Assembly: GCA_938015525.1 (NCBI GenBank)
Contig: CALLPC010000006.1
Coordinates: 62,001-126,000 of the forward strand
Source: an uncultured Dehalococcoidia bacterium
GTDB taxonomy: Bacteria; Chloroflexota; Dehalococcoidia; Tepidiformales; Tepidiformaceae
Direction of reading: 5' to 3'
DNA: 64,000 bases
In this document: piece by piece, positions 1 to 10,005 of the stretch
Numbering within the stretch: position 1 is the first letter of the stretch
Layout: each line of letters begins with the position of its first letter
Notes under the pieces: model-generated
Told to the model about the DNA's origin: nothing
Seen by the model: the letters and a program-made list of their open reading frames with translations, nothing else
The model's database searches: none
Made by a program: the position numbers and the translations under genes

Positions 1-1
1 G

Positions 2-2161
2 CGGCCTGGGGCGAGGGCACCGCTGTGGCTGCAGCGACAGCGTGCCGCGGACTTGCTCGCGGTTGCGAGTAAATACGGCTCCTTTCCGATCGTCCTCGAG
101 ACCTACCGTGAATGCCTCCAGGACGTGTTCGACCTCCCGGCGCTCGTGCGGCTTTTGCGGGCCGTTGAGATGCGGGAAGTGGAGATTCGGGAGGTAGCAC
201 TCCGAGATGCCTCGCCCTTCGCTCGCTCCCTCGCACTCGAATACGTTGCGGCGTTCATGTACGAGGGCGACCTCCCCCTCGCAGAGCGGAAGGCGCAGGC
301 GCTCACGCTGGACCGTGCCCTCCTCCGCGACCTGCTCGGCGAGGCCGACCTCCGAGAGCTCCTCGACCCGGACGCAGTAGCCGCCGTCGAGTTGGAACTC
401 CAGGGGCTCTCCGGCGTTAGGAAGCCGTCAGATGCCGACGCGCTTCATGACCTGCTGCGCCGCCTCGGGGATTTGACGTCCGATGAGGTAGCGGCGCGGG
501 TCGCAGCCCCGTCCGCGGCCAGGGGGCTCCTGGAACAGCTTGCCGCAGGAGGCCGTGCCTGCGCCGTGCGTATTGCCGGCGAAGAACGGTGGATTCCCGC
601 AGAGGACGCGGCGCGCTATCGGGAGGCCGTTGGCGCGGTCATTCCCCAGGGCGTGCCGGGAGCATTCGTCCCGCCTGCTCCGGGCGCGCTCCGGTCGCTC
701 CTCCTTCGGTATGCGCGGACCCACGCCCCGTTCGAGTCGGCCGGGCCGGCTGCACGATGGCGGCTGCCGCCGTCGCTCGTTACCGATCAGCTCGCCGTGC
801 TCGAACGGGAGGGCCAGCTGGTCCGGGGAGCATTCCGCCCTGGCGGAAGCGGCCCCGAATGGTGCCATCCGGAAGTGTTGCGGCTCATCAAGCGGCGCTC
901 CATCGCGCTACATCGGCGGGAAGTGGAACCCGTCGACCAGGCGGCTTACGCCCGCTTCCTGTCAGCCTGGCACGGGGTCCCGCGGAAATCGTCCGGCCTC
1001 GATGGGCTTCGCGAAGCGATTGCGCGGCTCGAGGGCTATCCGCTGCCCGCGTCGATGCTCGAACGATGCATCCTTCCCGCCCGGGTCGAGGGGTATCTGC
1101 CAGCGATGCTCGATGCGCTTTGCGCCGCCGGCGAGGTGGCCTGGTTTGGGGCCGGCCGTATTCGTGATGATGACGGGCGGGTCGTCCTCGTGGCTCGCGA
1201 ACGGCTGCCGGCTCTCCTCGCCAGCGAACACGAGCCGGAGAACGGCATCGCCCAAACGGTCCTGGAGCTGCTCCGGCAGCGGGGAGCGCAGTTTTTCGCC
1301 GACATCGTCGCTGTCGTAGGTGCGCCGGTCCGCGAGGTGCTCGATGCACTCTGGGCGCTTGCGTGGGGAGGACTCGTGACGAACGATACGTTCGCGCCCG
1401 TCCGCGCCTGGCTTGGGCGAGGCGGTGACCGACGGCCCGCTCCCGGCGGTCGACTGCACCGGCTGCCGCCGGAGTCGGGCGGCCGATGGGCGGCGCTCCC
1501 GGCCGCCGCGGATCGCACCCGGTCACTACATGCGTGGGCGGAGGTTCTTTTCGAGCGTCGGGGTGTCCTGACGCGGGAGGCTGTGAACGCCGAAGCGCTC
1601 CGCGGCGGCTTCTCGGCGCTTTATCCGGTTTTCCGAGAGATGGAGGAGCGAGGGCGGGCTCGCCGCGGGTACTTCGTCGAGGGGCTCGGCGGTGCCCAGT
1701 TCGCACTGGCGGCCGCCATCGAGCGGCTCCGGGCTGAGCGGTTGCCCGCCGAACCACCCCGTGCTGTGCTGCTGGCGGCAGTCGACCCGGCCCAGCCGTA
1801 CGGCGAAGTCCTGCCTTGGCCCGGCGCCGATGGAGCCCCGGACCGAAGGTCGCCGGTGCGCGCGGCCGGTAGTTTCGTCGTGCTCGTCGAGGGGGTGCCG
1901 GTCCTCATGATGGAGCGCTGGGGCAAATCGCTGGTCAGCTTCCCCGCCGCCGATGCCGAGGGATGGCTGGAGGCGGCTCTCGACGTGCTGACGGCATCGG
2001 CGCAGGAGCTCGCTCCCAGGGGCCTGACGGTCGAGCGCATCGATGGCGGGCCGGCGGCCGAGTCACCGCTCGCGGCTGCCCTGCAGGCCCGTGGCTTCGT
2101 GCGCGGCTACCGGGGCCTGGTGTACCGGTCGCACGCAAGGAGGGAGAGGTGCGATGCCTGA
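2..2161 (+). CDS. lhr: Lhr-family ATP-dependent helicase, C-terminal part (5' end outside window)
   Basis: The reading frame is open from the window edge, so the N-terminal helicase motor (DEAD box, RecA-like domains) lies upstream. About 719 residues are visible. The first ones (PLWLQRQRAADLL, then YGSFPIVLETYRECLQDVFD) match the DEAD/DEAH-associated core of Lhr helicases, and the rest fits the long C-terminal winged-helix and beta-barrel region of this family. Lhr proteins unwind RNA:DNA hybrids and are linked to DNA repair. The stop codon overlaps the start of the next gene, nei, so the two are probably co-translated. The nei ribosome site (AAGGAGGG) lies inside this gene. Confidence 0.9.
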   Translation, partial: RPGARAPLWLQRQRAADLLAVASKYGSFPIVLETYRECLQDVFDLPALVRLLRAVEMREVEIREVALRDASPFARSLALEYVAAFMYEGDLPLAERKAQALTLDRALLRDLLGEADLRELLDPDAVAAVELELQGLSGVRKPSDADALHDLLRRLGDLTSDEVAARVAAPSAARGLLEQLAAGGRACAVRIAGEERWIPAEDAARYREAVGAVIPQGVPGAFVPPAPGALRSLLLRYARTHAPFESAGPAARWRLPPSLVTDQLAVLEREGQLVRGAFRPGGSGPEWCHPEVLRLIKRRSIALHRREVEPVDQAAYARFLSAWHGVPRKSSGLDGLREAIARLEGYPLPASMLERCILPARVEGYLPAMLDALCAAGEVAWFGAGRIRDDDGRVVLVARERLPALLASEHEPENGIAQTVLELLRQRGAQFFADIVAVVGAPVREVLDALWALAWGGLVTNDTFAPVRAWLGRGGDRRPAPGGRLHRLPPESGGRWAALPAAADRTRSLHAWAEVLFERRGVLTREAVNAEALRGGFSALYPVFREMEERGRARRGYFVEGLGGAQFALAAAIERLRAERLPAEPPRAVLLAAVDPAQPYGEVLPWPGADGAPDRRSPVRAAGSFVVLVEGVPVLMMERWGKSLVSFPAADAEGWLEAALDVLTASAQELAPRGLTVERIDGGPAAESPLAAALQARGFVRGYRGLVYRSHARRERCDA

Positions 2162-3014
2162 GGGCGACGCGCTCTACCGGTTCGCCCGGCGGGTTGGCGA
2201 AGCGCTGGAGGGACGGGTCATCATCGGGGCCCGCGCTCATGGCCCTGGTCCGGTTCCGCAGGTTCATCGGTTGGTCGGGGCGATTTGCAAGCGGGTAGCG
2301 TCCCGGGGAAAGAATCTGCTCATCGAATTCGACAACGGCCTTCTCCTCCGCGGCCACCTCCGGATGTACGGCACATGGCACGTCTACCGCCCCGGCGAAC
2401 GGTGGAGCCGACCGGGGGCTGAAGCCCGTCTGGTGCTCGAAACAGCCGAATCGGTGGTGGTCAATTTCAGTGCGCCGGTCATCGAAATGCTCGAAACCCG
2501 GGCTCTAGCGGTGCACGCCCCGGTCGCGAAACTCGGCCCCGACCTCCTCAGCGACGATTTTGACCCGGTCGAGGCGCTTCGTCGGCTCCGTGAGCCGCTG
2601 AGGGCGGAGATGACGATCGGCGACGCGATCATGGACCAGCAAGTGATGGCGGGCGTGGGAAACATCTGGAAGCACGAGGCACTCTTCCGCTGCGGCCTTT
2701 ACCCATGGACCAGGGTGCGCGAGCTCGACGACGCGACGCTGCTGGAGGTCATCGAGACGGCGCAGCACTTGCTCCGGGCGAGCGTCGGGAAGGTGAACCG
2801 GTGGGGCCTCGTCCGGCGCCCGTCGATGTACGTCTACCAGCGAGCCGGTCAGCCGTGCCAGCGGTGCGGTACGACGCTCCAGAGCCGGCGACAGGGTATC
2901 GACATTCGCTTCACGACCTGGTGCCCGCGATGCCAGCCGGCTCCGGCTGGATACGGCCGGTCGGGAGCGGTGATGCATCGTCCATTGCGTCCGCGAGGCA
3001 CTCCGCAAGGTTGA
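2154..3014 (+). CDS. nei: Endonuclease VIII-like DNA glycosylase (Fpg/Nei family)
   Basis: Base-excision repair enzyme of 286 residues that removes oxidised pyrimidines and nicks the strand. The N-terminus after Met is PEGDAL, the Nei type rather than the Fpg type (PELPEV), with Pro2 and Glu3 as expected catalytic residues. The helix-two-turn-helix region contains MDQQVMAGVGNIWKHEALF. A C-terminal zinc finger is complete (CQRC and CPRC pairs). The start is chosen because ATG 2154 follows AAGGAGGG at 2137-2144 and the protein begins exactly at the catalytic proline. The gene overlaps lhr by 8 nt. Its last 104 nt overlap the end of the convergent hemA. Confidence 0.92.
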   Translation: MPEGDALYRFARRVGEALEGRVIIGARAHGPGPVPQVHRLVGAICKRVASRGKNLLIEFDNGLLLRGHLRMYGTWHVYRPGERWSRPGAEARLVLETAESVVVNFSAPVIEMLETRALAVHAPVAKLGPDLLSDDFDPVEALRRLREPLRAEMTIGDAIMDQQVMAGVGNIWKHEALFRCGLYPWTRVRELDDATLLEVIETAQHLLRASVGKVNRWGLVRRPSMYVYQRAGQPCQRCGTTLQSRRQGIDIRFTTWCPRCQPAPAGYGRSGAVMHRPLRPRGTPQG

Positions 3015-4026
3015 GATTGCCGGGGCAGCGGAGCTCAACCGTCACCCGGTGAAGGAACCGGTTGACCGCCGTGCGGAGCGCCCGGTCGACCGTGTCGCGG
3101 TCGGCGCCGGGATGCCGGGCCAGCGCCCGTTCAAGCGCCGCTCTCCTGGCCTGTTCAGCGGCCAGCCGAAAACGGCCGATGGGGTGGCGGGCGTCTTCGG
3201 TGACGGAGTTCAGACGCCGGTCCAGCGCGGCCTCGACGGCCTCCCTGAGGCGCGCGCGCAGCGCCGCGGCATGTGGCCGTTGAGCTTCGTCATCCAGCAT
3301 TTGGGCGAGGGTCACCACGGTCGCGCCGGGTGAGTCCCTAAAGTTCCGTGGCGTGCCGAGGTCGATGAACAGCCGAGCCGGGGTAAAGACACGCGGGTCG
3401 ACGGCTCCCGCGCCGGAGCCCAGGCAGCCGGCGACGACGTCGGCGGAAGTTCGAGGGGCCTCGGCGAGGGGTACGAACGGAAACCCGGAGCCGGGGTCCC
3501 GACGGCCGGCCATTGTGACCTGGAAGCCGAGTTCGGCGCCCCGGGAGGCGATGAGGCGGCCGAGCGCGCCGGTGCCGAGGACGAGCAGGCGCCCGTTCCG
3601 CGGCGCGCTGGCGATGGAGAGCGCACGGTCGAGCAGATGTCCTGCGTGGCGTTGCGCAGGGAGTGCCTCACGGGCTTCACGCGCCGCCGCCAGGGCCAGG
3701 TCGGCGGCAGCGCGAAGCGGGCCGCGCGCATCACGGAACGCTGCACGCACCTGACCGACGATTTGAACCTCACCGAGGAGGACGGAATCCAGCCCTGCAG
3801 CGATGGCGGCGAGACGGCCGAGTGCCGCGCGCCCTGTCAGCCTGACGGGCGCACCACATGTGCAGGGGTCGAACCCGTAGGCTTCGAGACGCTGGCAGCT
3901 TCGGATGATGGCTTCGCCTGGGTGGTCGGAATCCACCTGGCGGGAGAGCGCGGCCATGGAGACCGCATCGAGCGAGACGCTGCGCCACGCGCAGACGCGG
4001 AAGTCCGGGAGCCAGGACGGGAGCAT
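2911..4026 (-). CDS. hemA: Glutamyl-tRNA reductase (divergent)
   Basis: First enzyme of C5 tetrapyrrole synthesis: reduces glutamyl-tRNA(Glu) to glutamate-1-semialdehyde with NADPH. The 371-residue protein has the family signature in altered form: SCQRLEAYG (usual TCNRxE) with the catalytic Cys at 44, GLDSVLLGEVQIVGQVRAAF around 78-97, and a Rossmann loop VLGTGALGRL. The usual N-terminal GxxH segment is replaced by VCAWRSVSL, so the conserved His is not seen. ATG 4026 is preferred over upstream starts because it lies 24 nt after the preceding gene's stop; no clear ribosome site is visible. The 3' end overlaps nei by 104 nt. hemB lies about 28 kb away. Confidence 0.85.
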   Translation of the reverse strand: MLPSWLPDFRVCAWRSVSLDAVSMAALSRQVDSDHPGEAIIRSCQRLEAYGFDPCTCGAPVRLTGRAALGRLAAIAAGLDSVLLGEVQIVGQVRAAFRDARGPLRAAADLALAAAREAREALPAQRHAGHLLDRALSIASAPRNGRLLVLGTGALGRLIASRGAELGFQVTMAGRRDPGSGFPFVPLAEAPRTSADVVAGCLGSGAGAVDPRVFTPARLFIDLGTPRNFRDSPGATVVTLAQMLDDEAQRPHAAALRARLREAVEAALDRRLNSVTEDARHPIGRFRLAAEQARRAALERALARHPGADRDTVDRALRTAVNRFLHRVTVELRCPGNLNLAECLADAMDDASPLPTGRIQPEPAGIAGTRS

Positions 4027-4049
4027 ATTGTCGATGAAGTTTATCGACT

Positions 4050-5492
4050 TTAGTGCGATGTGGAAAGGGCGCCGTGCATCAGCTGCCAGCGAAGAAGATG
4101 GCCGAGGGCCACACCTGCCCGCGCAATCGACGGATAGGTGGCGATGCCGGCCCGCCAGCAAAGCTCCTGGAAATCAAGCGACTGCTGGAAGCCCTCGACG
4201 TTCGTCGCCGGACGGATTGCAACGACGATGGGTTTCCCGGACGCTTCCTGGATGCGCCCGAGGGTTTCAGCCTGGCGGAGCATCCGGTTGCGCGCGTCGC
4301 CGAGCCGGGCCATTGGCCCAGAGCCGAAGCTGGTGTGGTAGAGGATTACGTCGACGTTTGGCGCCTCGGCGACCGGCTCGAGGGTGGCCTCGAACCCTTC
4401 GTCCTCCCACATCGCGGTAGTGTCGATAGGGTTCCGGATGCTGGTCCCCGCTTCGTGCGTGATTTTTGCAAGGGCGGCCTGCGTCTGGGGAAGCAGCTGG
4501 GGAAGCGCGAGGCCCGCCGCGTCGAGGTCGTCGGCGGCGAGCACGCTGGCACCACCGCCACCCCCGACGACCACGATATTCGGCCCGGCGAGTCGCTTTA
4601 CGAACAGGAACGTCACGGCCATGTCCGTGAGCTCCTCAAGCGATTCGACACGAATCGCGCCGGCCTGCCGGCAGAGCGCATCGAAAACCTGCAGGGAGCC
4701 GGCGAGCGAAGCCGTATGGGAGTTTGCGGCGCGGGAACCGGCCTCGGTGCGGCCGCTCTTCAGGATAACGAGCGGTTTCCTCGCTGCGGTTTCGCGGATC
4801 ACCCGGGCCAGCCGCGGCCCATCCTGGACGCCCTCGAGATAGGCGACGATGATGCCCGTTTCCGGGTCGTCGTTGAGGTACTCGAGGAAGTCCGCCGCCT
4901 TGAGGTCGGCGCCGTTTCCGAAGCTGATGACCTTCGAACAGCGGACGCCGCGGGGCGTGGCGTACCGCACGAATTCCCCGGCGTTCATACCGGACTGGGA
5001 GACCATCCCGACGGGGCCAGGCTCCGGCGGCTGGCCCGGCATCATCGCCAGCCGTGACGCGGGAACGTAGAGGCCCATGCAGTTGGGACCGATGATGCGG
5101 ATATCAGCCTCCCGGGCACGGGCTACGATCGCCTGCTCCATTTTCGCGCGCTCCACATCGCCGGTTTCCGTGAACCCGGCCGTGAACAGGTGCAGGACGC
5201 GCACGCGTTTTGCGATGCAATCCTCGAGCAGCTGCGGGACCAGCCGCGCCGGGACCGAAGAAATGACATAATCGACGTCATCCGGGATGTCGAGCAGGGA
5301 GCGATAGCACTTCAGCCCGCGGATAGCCGTGGCCGTGGGGTGAATGAGGTAGATAGGCCCTCGGAATCCGATCTCCTGGAGCGAGGCGACGAATCCGCCG
5401 CCCCCGAAGCCGGAGCCTTCCCTGGCGGAGACCCCAGCGATGGCGATGGAGCGTGGGTGGAAGATGAAGTCGAGGGCAGGGGGAAGGGACAC
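4050..5492 (-). CDS. Acyl-CoA synthetase (NDP-forming) alpha-subunit-like protein
   Basis: About 480 residues: a CoA-binding Rossmann domain (HPRSIAIAGVSAREGSGFGG) followed by two succinyl-CoA-ligase-like flavodoxin domains. SHTASLAGSLQVFDAL matches the phosphohistidine loop of ADP-forming acyl-CoA synthetases. The ATP-grasp (beta) part is absent, so a partner elsewhere or another acyl-transfer role is needed; the specific acid cannot be told. GTG 5492 is chosen because GGAGAGG sits about 5-11 nt before it. An in-frame ATG at 5549, 4 nt after a TAGACT box, is an alternative that would add 19 residues. Confidence 0.75.
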   Translation of the reverse strand: MSLPPALDFIFHPRSIAIAGVSAREGSGFGGGGFVASLQEIGFRGPIYLIHPTATAIRGLKCYRSLLDIPDDVDYVISSVPARLVPQLLEDCIAKRVRVLHLFTAGFTETGDVERAKMEQAIVARAREADIRIIGPNCMGLYVPASRLAMMPGQPPEPGPVGMVSQSGMNAGEFVRYATPRGVRCSKVISFGNGADLKAADFLEYLNDDPETGIIVAYLEGVQDGPRLARVIRETAARKPLVILKSGRTEAGSRAANSHTASLAGSLQVFDALCRQAGAIRVESLEELTDMAVTFLFVKRLAGPNIVVVGGGGGASVLAADDLDAAGLALPQLLPQTQAALAKITHEAGTSIRNPIDTTAMWEDEGFEATLEPVAEAPNVDVILYHTSFGSGPMARLGDARNRMLRQAETLGRIQEASGKPIVVAIRPATNVEGFQQSLDFQELCWRAGIATYPSIARAGVALGHLLRWQLMHGALSTSH

Positions 5493-5525
5493 GTCGCCTC
5501 TCCGGGAGGGGGTCTTTGCGCACGA

Positions 5526-5559
5526 ATGCCCGGCCGTCGGGCCGGGCATGGCCAGTCTA
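5526..5559 (-). promoter_or_regulatory. TAGACT box and 5' hairpin ahead of the acyl-CoA synthetase-like gene
   Basis: On the minus strand a TAGACT -10-like box (5559-5554) is followed at once by a perfect 10-bp hairpin, ATGCCCGGCC/GGCCGGGCAT with a 4-nt loop (5549-5526). A transcript from this box would begin with the hairpin, about 35 nt before GTG 5492. Inference: the hairpin may stabilise the 5' end or hide the upstream ATG. Confidence 0.4.
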
Positions 5560-5600
5560 TCAGAGGCTGCGGGCCGTGCGCCCGTAGCGGCCAGTCGCGA

Positions 5601-5606
5601 TACACT
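5601..5606 (+). promoter_or_regulatory. Candidate -10 box for def-eno
   Basis: TACACT lies 41 nt before the GTG of peptide deformylase and is the only good -10 match in the short gap between the divergent genes. No clear -35 was seen. Confidence 0.35.
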
Positions 5607-5647
5607 GGCGGCCGGCGCCAGCCGACCACATCGCGGAGCCTGTTCAG

Positions 5648-7508
<1,861 letters not shown>

Positions 7509-7509
7509 C

Positions 7510-8004
7510 ATGGACGTTGCGGTCCGGGCCGCCGTCGACCGGCTGATGTACGAGCAGGCGGTCGTCCTCCACATGCTGCGTCTGGCCGGCCCGGACGTGC
7601 TCGAACGACAGCTTCCCGGCGGGGACCGGACGGCCGGCGACGCTCTCCGCGACATCGTCCGGAGCTTGGATTCCGCGGCAGACCGCCTGATGGGCCAGCC
7701 GGGCCGTGACGACGGGTCGGCCGGCGCCGCAGTTTCCCTGGAGGAGTGCGCGGCAGCGCAGCGTGAAGCCTTGCGGCGGGTTTTTCGTGCTGCGTCGGCG
7801 CTTGGAGCGCGGCGCCCCGACGACGGCACACTCGCGGAGCTACGGCGCGCCGCGGCGTGTTACACCGCCTTGAGGCCAGGGCTCCTCGCGGCAGTCCCGG
7901 AAGCAGCCGACGACCCGGTCGTTCGGCGCTGGCAGCGGGCGCCGGAGCCGCCGGTGCACCCACCCGGCTCGGGGGCATTCGACGGCGGAGGCGCCCCGGG
8001 GTAA
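7510..8004 (+). CDS. Hypothetical protein, helical
   Basis: I do not recognise this 164-residue protein. It is rich in Ala, Arg and Leu, looks mostly helical, and ends in a low-complexity Pro/Gly tail. It starts 2 nt after the enolase stop, so expression is probably coupled to enolase. The next gene encodes a DinB-like protein and the length and helical pattern here would allow a diverged DinB-like bundle, but the metal histidines of that fold are not evident. Confidence 0.6.
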   Translation: MDVAVRAAVDRLMYEQAVVLHMLRLAGPDVLERQLPGGDRTAGDALRDIVRSLDSAADRLMGQPGRDDGSAGAAVSLEECAAAQREALRRVFRAASALGARRPDDGTLAELRRAAACYTALRPGLLAAVPEAADDPVVRRWQRAPEPPVHPPGSGAFDGGGAPG

Positions 8005-8035
8005 GGTCTCCGGATAGTATGCCGGGGGTTCTCCA

Positions 8036-8608
8036 GTGCCCAACCTCGAAGCCATCGTCCGCGAACTCGATTCCCACCGTGAGCGGTTCGACTCGTTCTG
8101 CCGGTCGCTCAGCGCCGAGGAGCTCGTCCGGCCGGTTCCGCGGTCGGCCTGGCTGGTCCGCGATTTCATTGCTCACCTCGCGACGATCGACGGACCCGTT
8201 GCCGAGATGTTCCGGGCGGTGCGGCGAGGAGAGGATAACGGTATCCGGACTCCGAATGGCGGACGGTTCGACGTCGACGACTGGAACGAGCGCCGGGTGC
8301 AGGAGCGACGGGGACGCACCGTCGAGGAGCTGCTCGATGAAGCCCGGCGGGAGCGGGAGGCGCTCAAACATGACCTGGTCGCGCTCACCCCGGCAGACCT
8401 CGAGCGGCCGCTGAAGTTCGCCGGCGACGCCAAGCGCCCGCCGGCGACCATCCCGCTCGGCATGTACCTCGCAGGCTGGTGCAAACATGACCCGATGCAC
8501 GTCGTGGACATGTGCCGGGCCCTGCCCGGCCGCGCCGAGGAACTGGGCGACTGGCTCGATGACCCCGCTGTCGCTCGTTACCAGGCGGCGATGAACCCGG
8601 CACGATGA
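8036..8608 (+). CDS. DinB-like / maleylpyruvate-isomerase-type metal-binding protein
   Basis: The 190-residue protein resembles the DinB_2 four-helix-bundle superfamily, which includes thiol-dependent S-transferases. The expected metal ligands are visible: His in RDFIAHLATID near residue 50 and the pair in KHDPMHVVDM near 150. The reaction is not known. The start is GTG 8036, preceded 15 nt upstream by TAGTAT (8015-8020), a possible -10 box. The stop overlaps the next gene by ATGA. Confidence 0.7.
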   Translation: MPNLEAIVRELDSHRERFDSFCRSLSAEELVRPVPRSAWLVRDFIAHLATIDGPVAEMFRAVRRGEDNGIRTPNGGRFDVDDWNERRVQERRGRTVEELLDEARREREALKHDLVALTPADLERPLKFAGDAKRPPATIPLGMYLAGWCKHDPMHVVDMCRALPGRAEELGDWLDDPAVARYQAAMNPAR

Positions 8609-9462
8609 GCGGGCGCCGCATTTCACCGCCGCGCATCGACCCGCGTGCAGCGCGCGCCGCGCGCCCGCCGGCCGACCTGGTCGGGAGCGCCAACGCGTTT
8701 CGCCAGACGTCGTTCCTCCTCGGGGAGGAGGCGGACCTCGTGGTCGAAGGGCTCAACCTCGAAGGCGCCCATGCCACTGCCGCGTCAGGGTCGAAATACC
8801 GAACGGTGGCGGTGGCCGCGGTATTCGGGCCGTGGTCGCGCGGATGGCTGGCCCGGCTGCAGGCACTCCACGCGCTCGAGTGGGGCGACTACTCCTCGGC
8901 CGTCGTTCTCGTCCGGGCGGCTGCCGATTTTGCAGCCGCTGCGGCTGCGCTTGCGGGCCCGGGGCTCGAGGAGTGGTCTGCCTGGCTCGCTGACGGAGGC
9001 ATCGGTGATGCTCATGAACTCCACGCGGCGAGGTTCGAGCTGCACCCCTTCCGGTCCGCGGAGATGCTGGCCCGCGTGCCGGGGCTCGGTGCGGTGTACC
9101 GCGAGGCGAGCGACCTCGCTTTGCCGCATTTCGGCGCGACAGCAGTCATAACGGCTGCGGAATCGAACGCCGAGCGGGTGCTTGCGACCTTCGGGGACCG
9201 CGACTTCCATCTTGGCCTTGCCGAGCTCGTCCTCGGTTGGCTGCTGCGTCTCGGGCTGGTCCACCAGGAAACCGTCGGGAACTGCCCGGCGATGCCGGCC
9301 CCTCCCGAGAGAAGCGGTGAGTGGCGCACGCGGGCCGAGCGGACCCTCGCCCGGCGCGACCGCTGCCGGATTGAATGGGTAGAGGTCGCGGGTACCGAAC
9401 GACCGCTGGTCCTGAACTGGCGGCGGGAGCCACGGGCCGCTCCCCGGCGGGTCCTCCTGTGA
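8605..9462 (+). CDS. Hypothetical protein
   Basis: Unrecognised 285-residue protein whose ATG overlaps the stop of the DinB-like gene (ATGA at 8605-8608), implying translational coupling. No signal peptide, membrane segment or nucleotide-binding loop is obvious. The central part (about residues 60-200) is helical with alternating Ala/Leu stretches and Trp residues; the C-terminus is Arg-rich. It may work with the DinB-like protein, but nothing identifies a function. Confidence 0.65.
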   Translation: MSGRRISPPRIDPRAARAARPPADLVGSANAFRQTSFLLGEEADLVVEGLNLEGAHATAASGSKYRTVAVAAVFGPWSRGWLARLQALHALEWGDYSSAVVLVRAAADFAAAAAALAGPGLEEWSAWLADGGIGDAHELHAARFELHPFRSAEMLARVPGLGAVYREASDLALPHFGATAVITAAESNAERVLATFGDRDFHLGLAELVLGWLLRLGLVHQETVGNCPAMPAPPERSGEWRTRAERTLARRDRCRIEWVEVAGTERPLVLNWRREPRAAPRRVLL

Positions 9463-9508
9463 GCGGCGCACCGCACACCGCGGAAGCGCGCCCGGGTGTA
9501 CCATCACG

Positions 9509-9940
9509 ATGATGACCACGGCGCGACGCCTGGGGCTTGCCACTGCGGCTCTTGTCGGGGTGCTGGCCTTCGGCTGCAGCAACGGCGGAAGCGACCGGGT
9601 GGAGCGCGGGACGGGGAACGACGCCGATTACCTCCGGGCTGTCTGCCTTGGCATCGACCGGGTCTCGGACGCGCTCGTGAGCGCGACGTCCGCGGATGCG
9701 ATAGCAGCAGCCATCGAAGAATTCGCGAACACGATGCGTGCCATCAATCCGCCGCCAGACCTGACGGACTACAACCGACAGTTCGTGGCATATCTCGATG
9801 CTGCGTTGAAGGACCCGACGTCGGTGGTGACGACGTCACCGCCGCTTCCGCCGGACAGGGCGCGGCGGAGGCTCGCGCAGCTGGAACCGAGCATCCCGGA
9901 GTGCCGGGAACCGACGTTCTTCAGCCGGGGTCTGGAGTAG
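9509..9940 (+). CDS. Small predicted lipoprotein
   Basis: 143 residues. A short positively charged N-terminus and hydrophobic stretch end in LAFGC, a lipobox, so the mature protein should be lipid-anchored outside the membrane from that Cys. The remainder is a small helical domain with Cys residues and no motif I know. Two adjacent ATG codons (9509, 9512) follow TACCAT at 9499-9504 without a ribosome site; ATG 9512, 7 nt after the box, would fit a leaderless transcript. Confidence 0.7.
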   Translation: MMTTARRLGLATAALVGVLAFGCSNGGSDRVERGTGNDADYLRAVCLGIDRVSDALVSATSADAIAAAIEEFANTMRAINPPPDLTDYNRQFVAYLDAALKDPTSVVTTSPPLPPDRARRRLAQLEPSIPECREPTFFSRGLE

Positions 9941-9963
9941 TCTGCCCAACCGGCCTGCCGGCG

Positions 9964-9969
9964 TATACT
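9964..9969 (+). promoter_or_regulatory. Candidate -10 box of ilvE
   Basis: TATACT lies 36 nt before the ilvE ATG and downstream of the lipoprotein stop. A GAGGAG ribosome site stands a few nt before the ATG. No convincing -35 was found. Confidence 0.45.
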
Positions 9970-10005
9970 TGCGGAAACCCCCGGACTGCCGGGACGAGGA
10001 GACCC

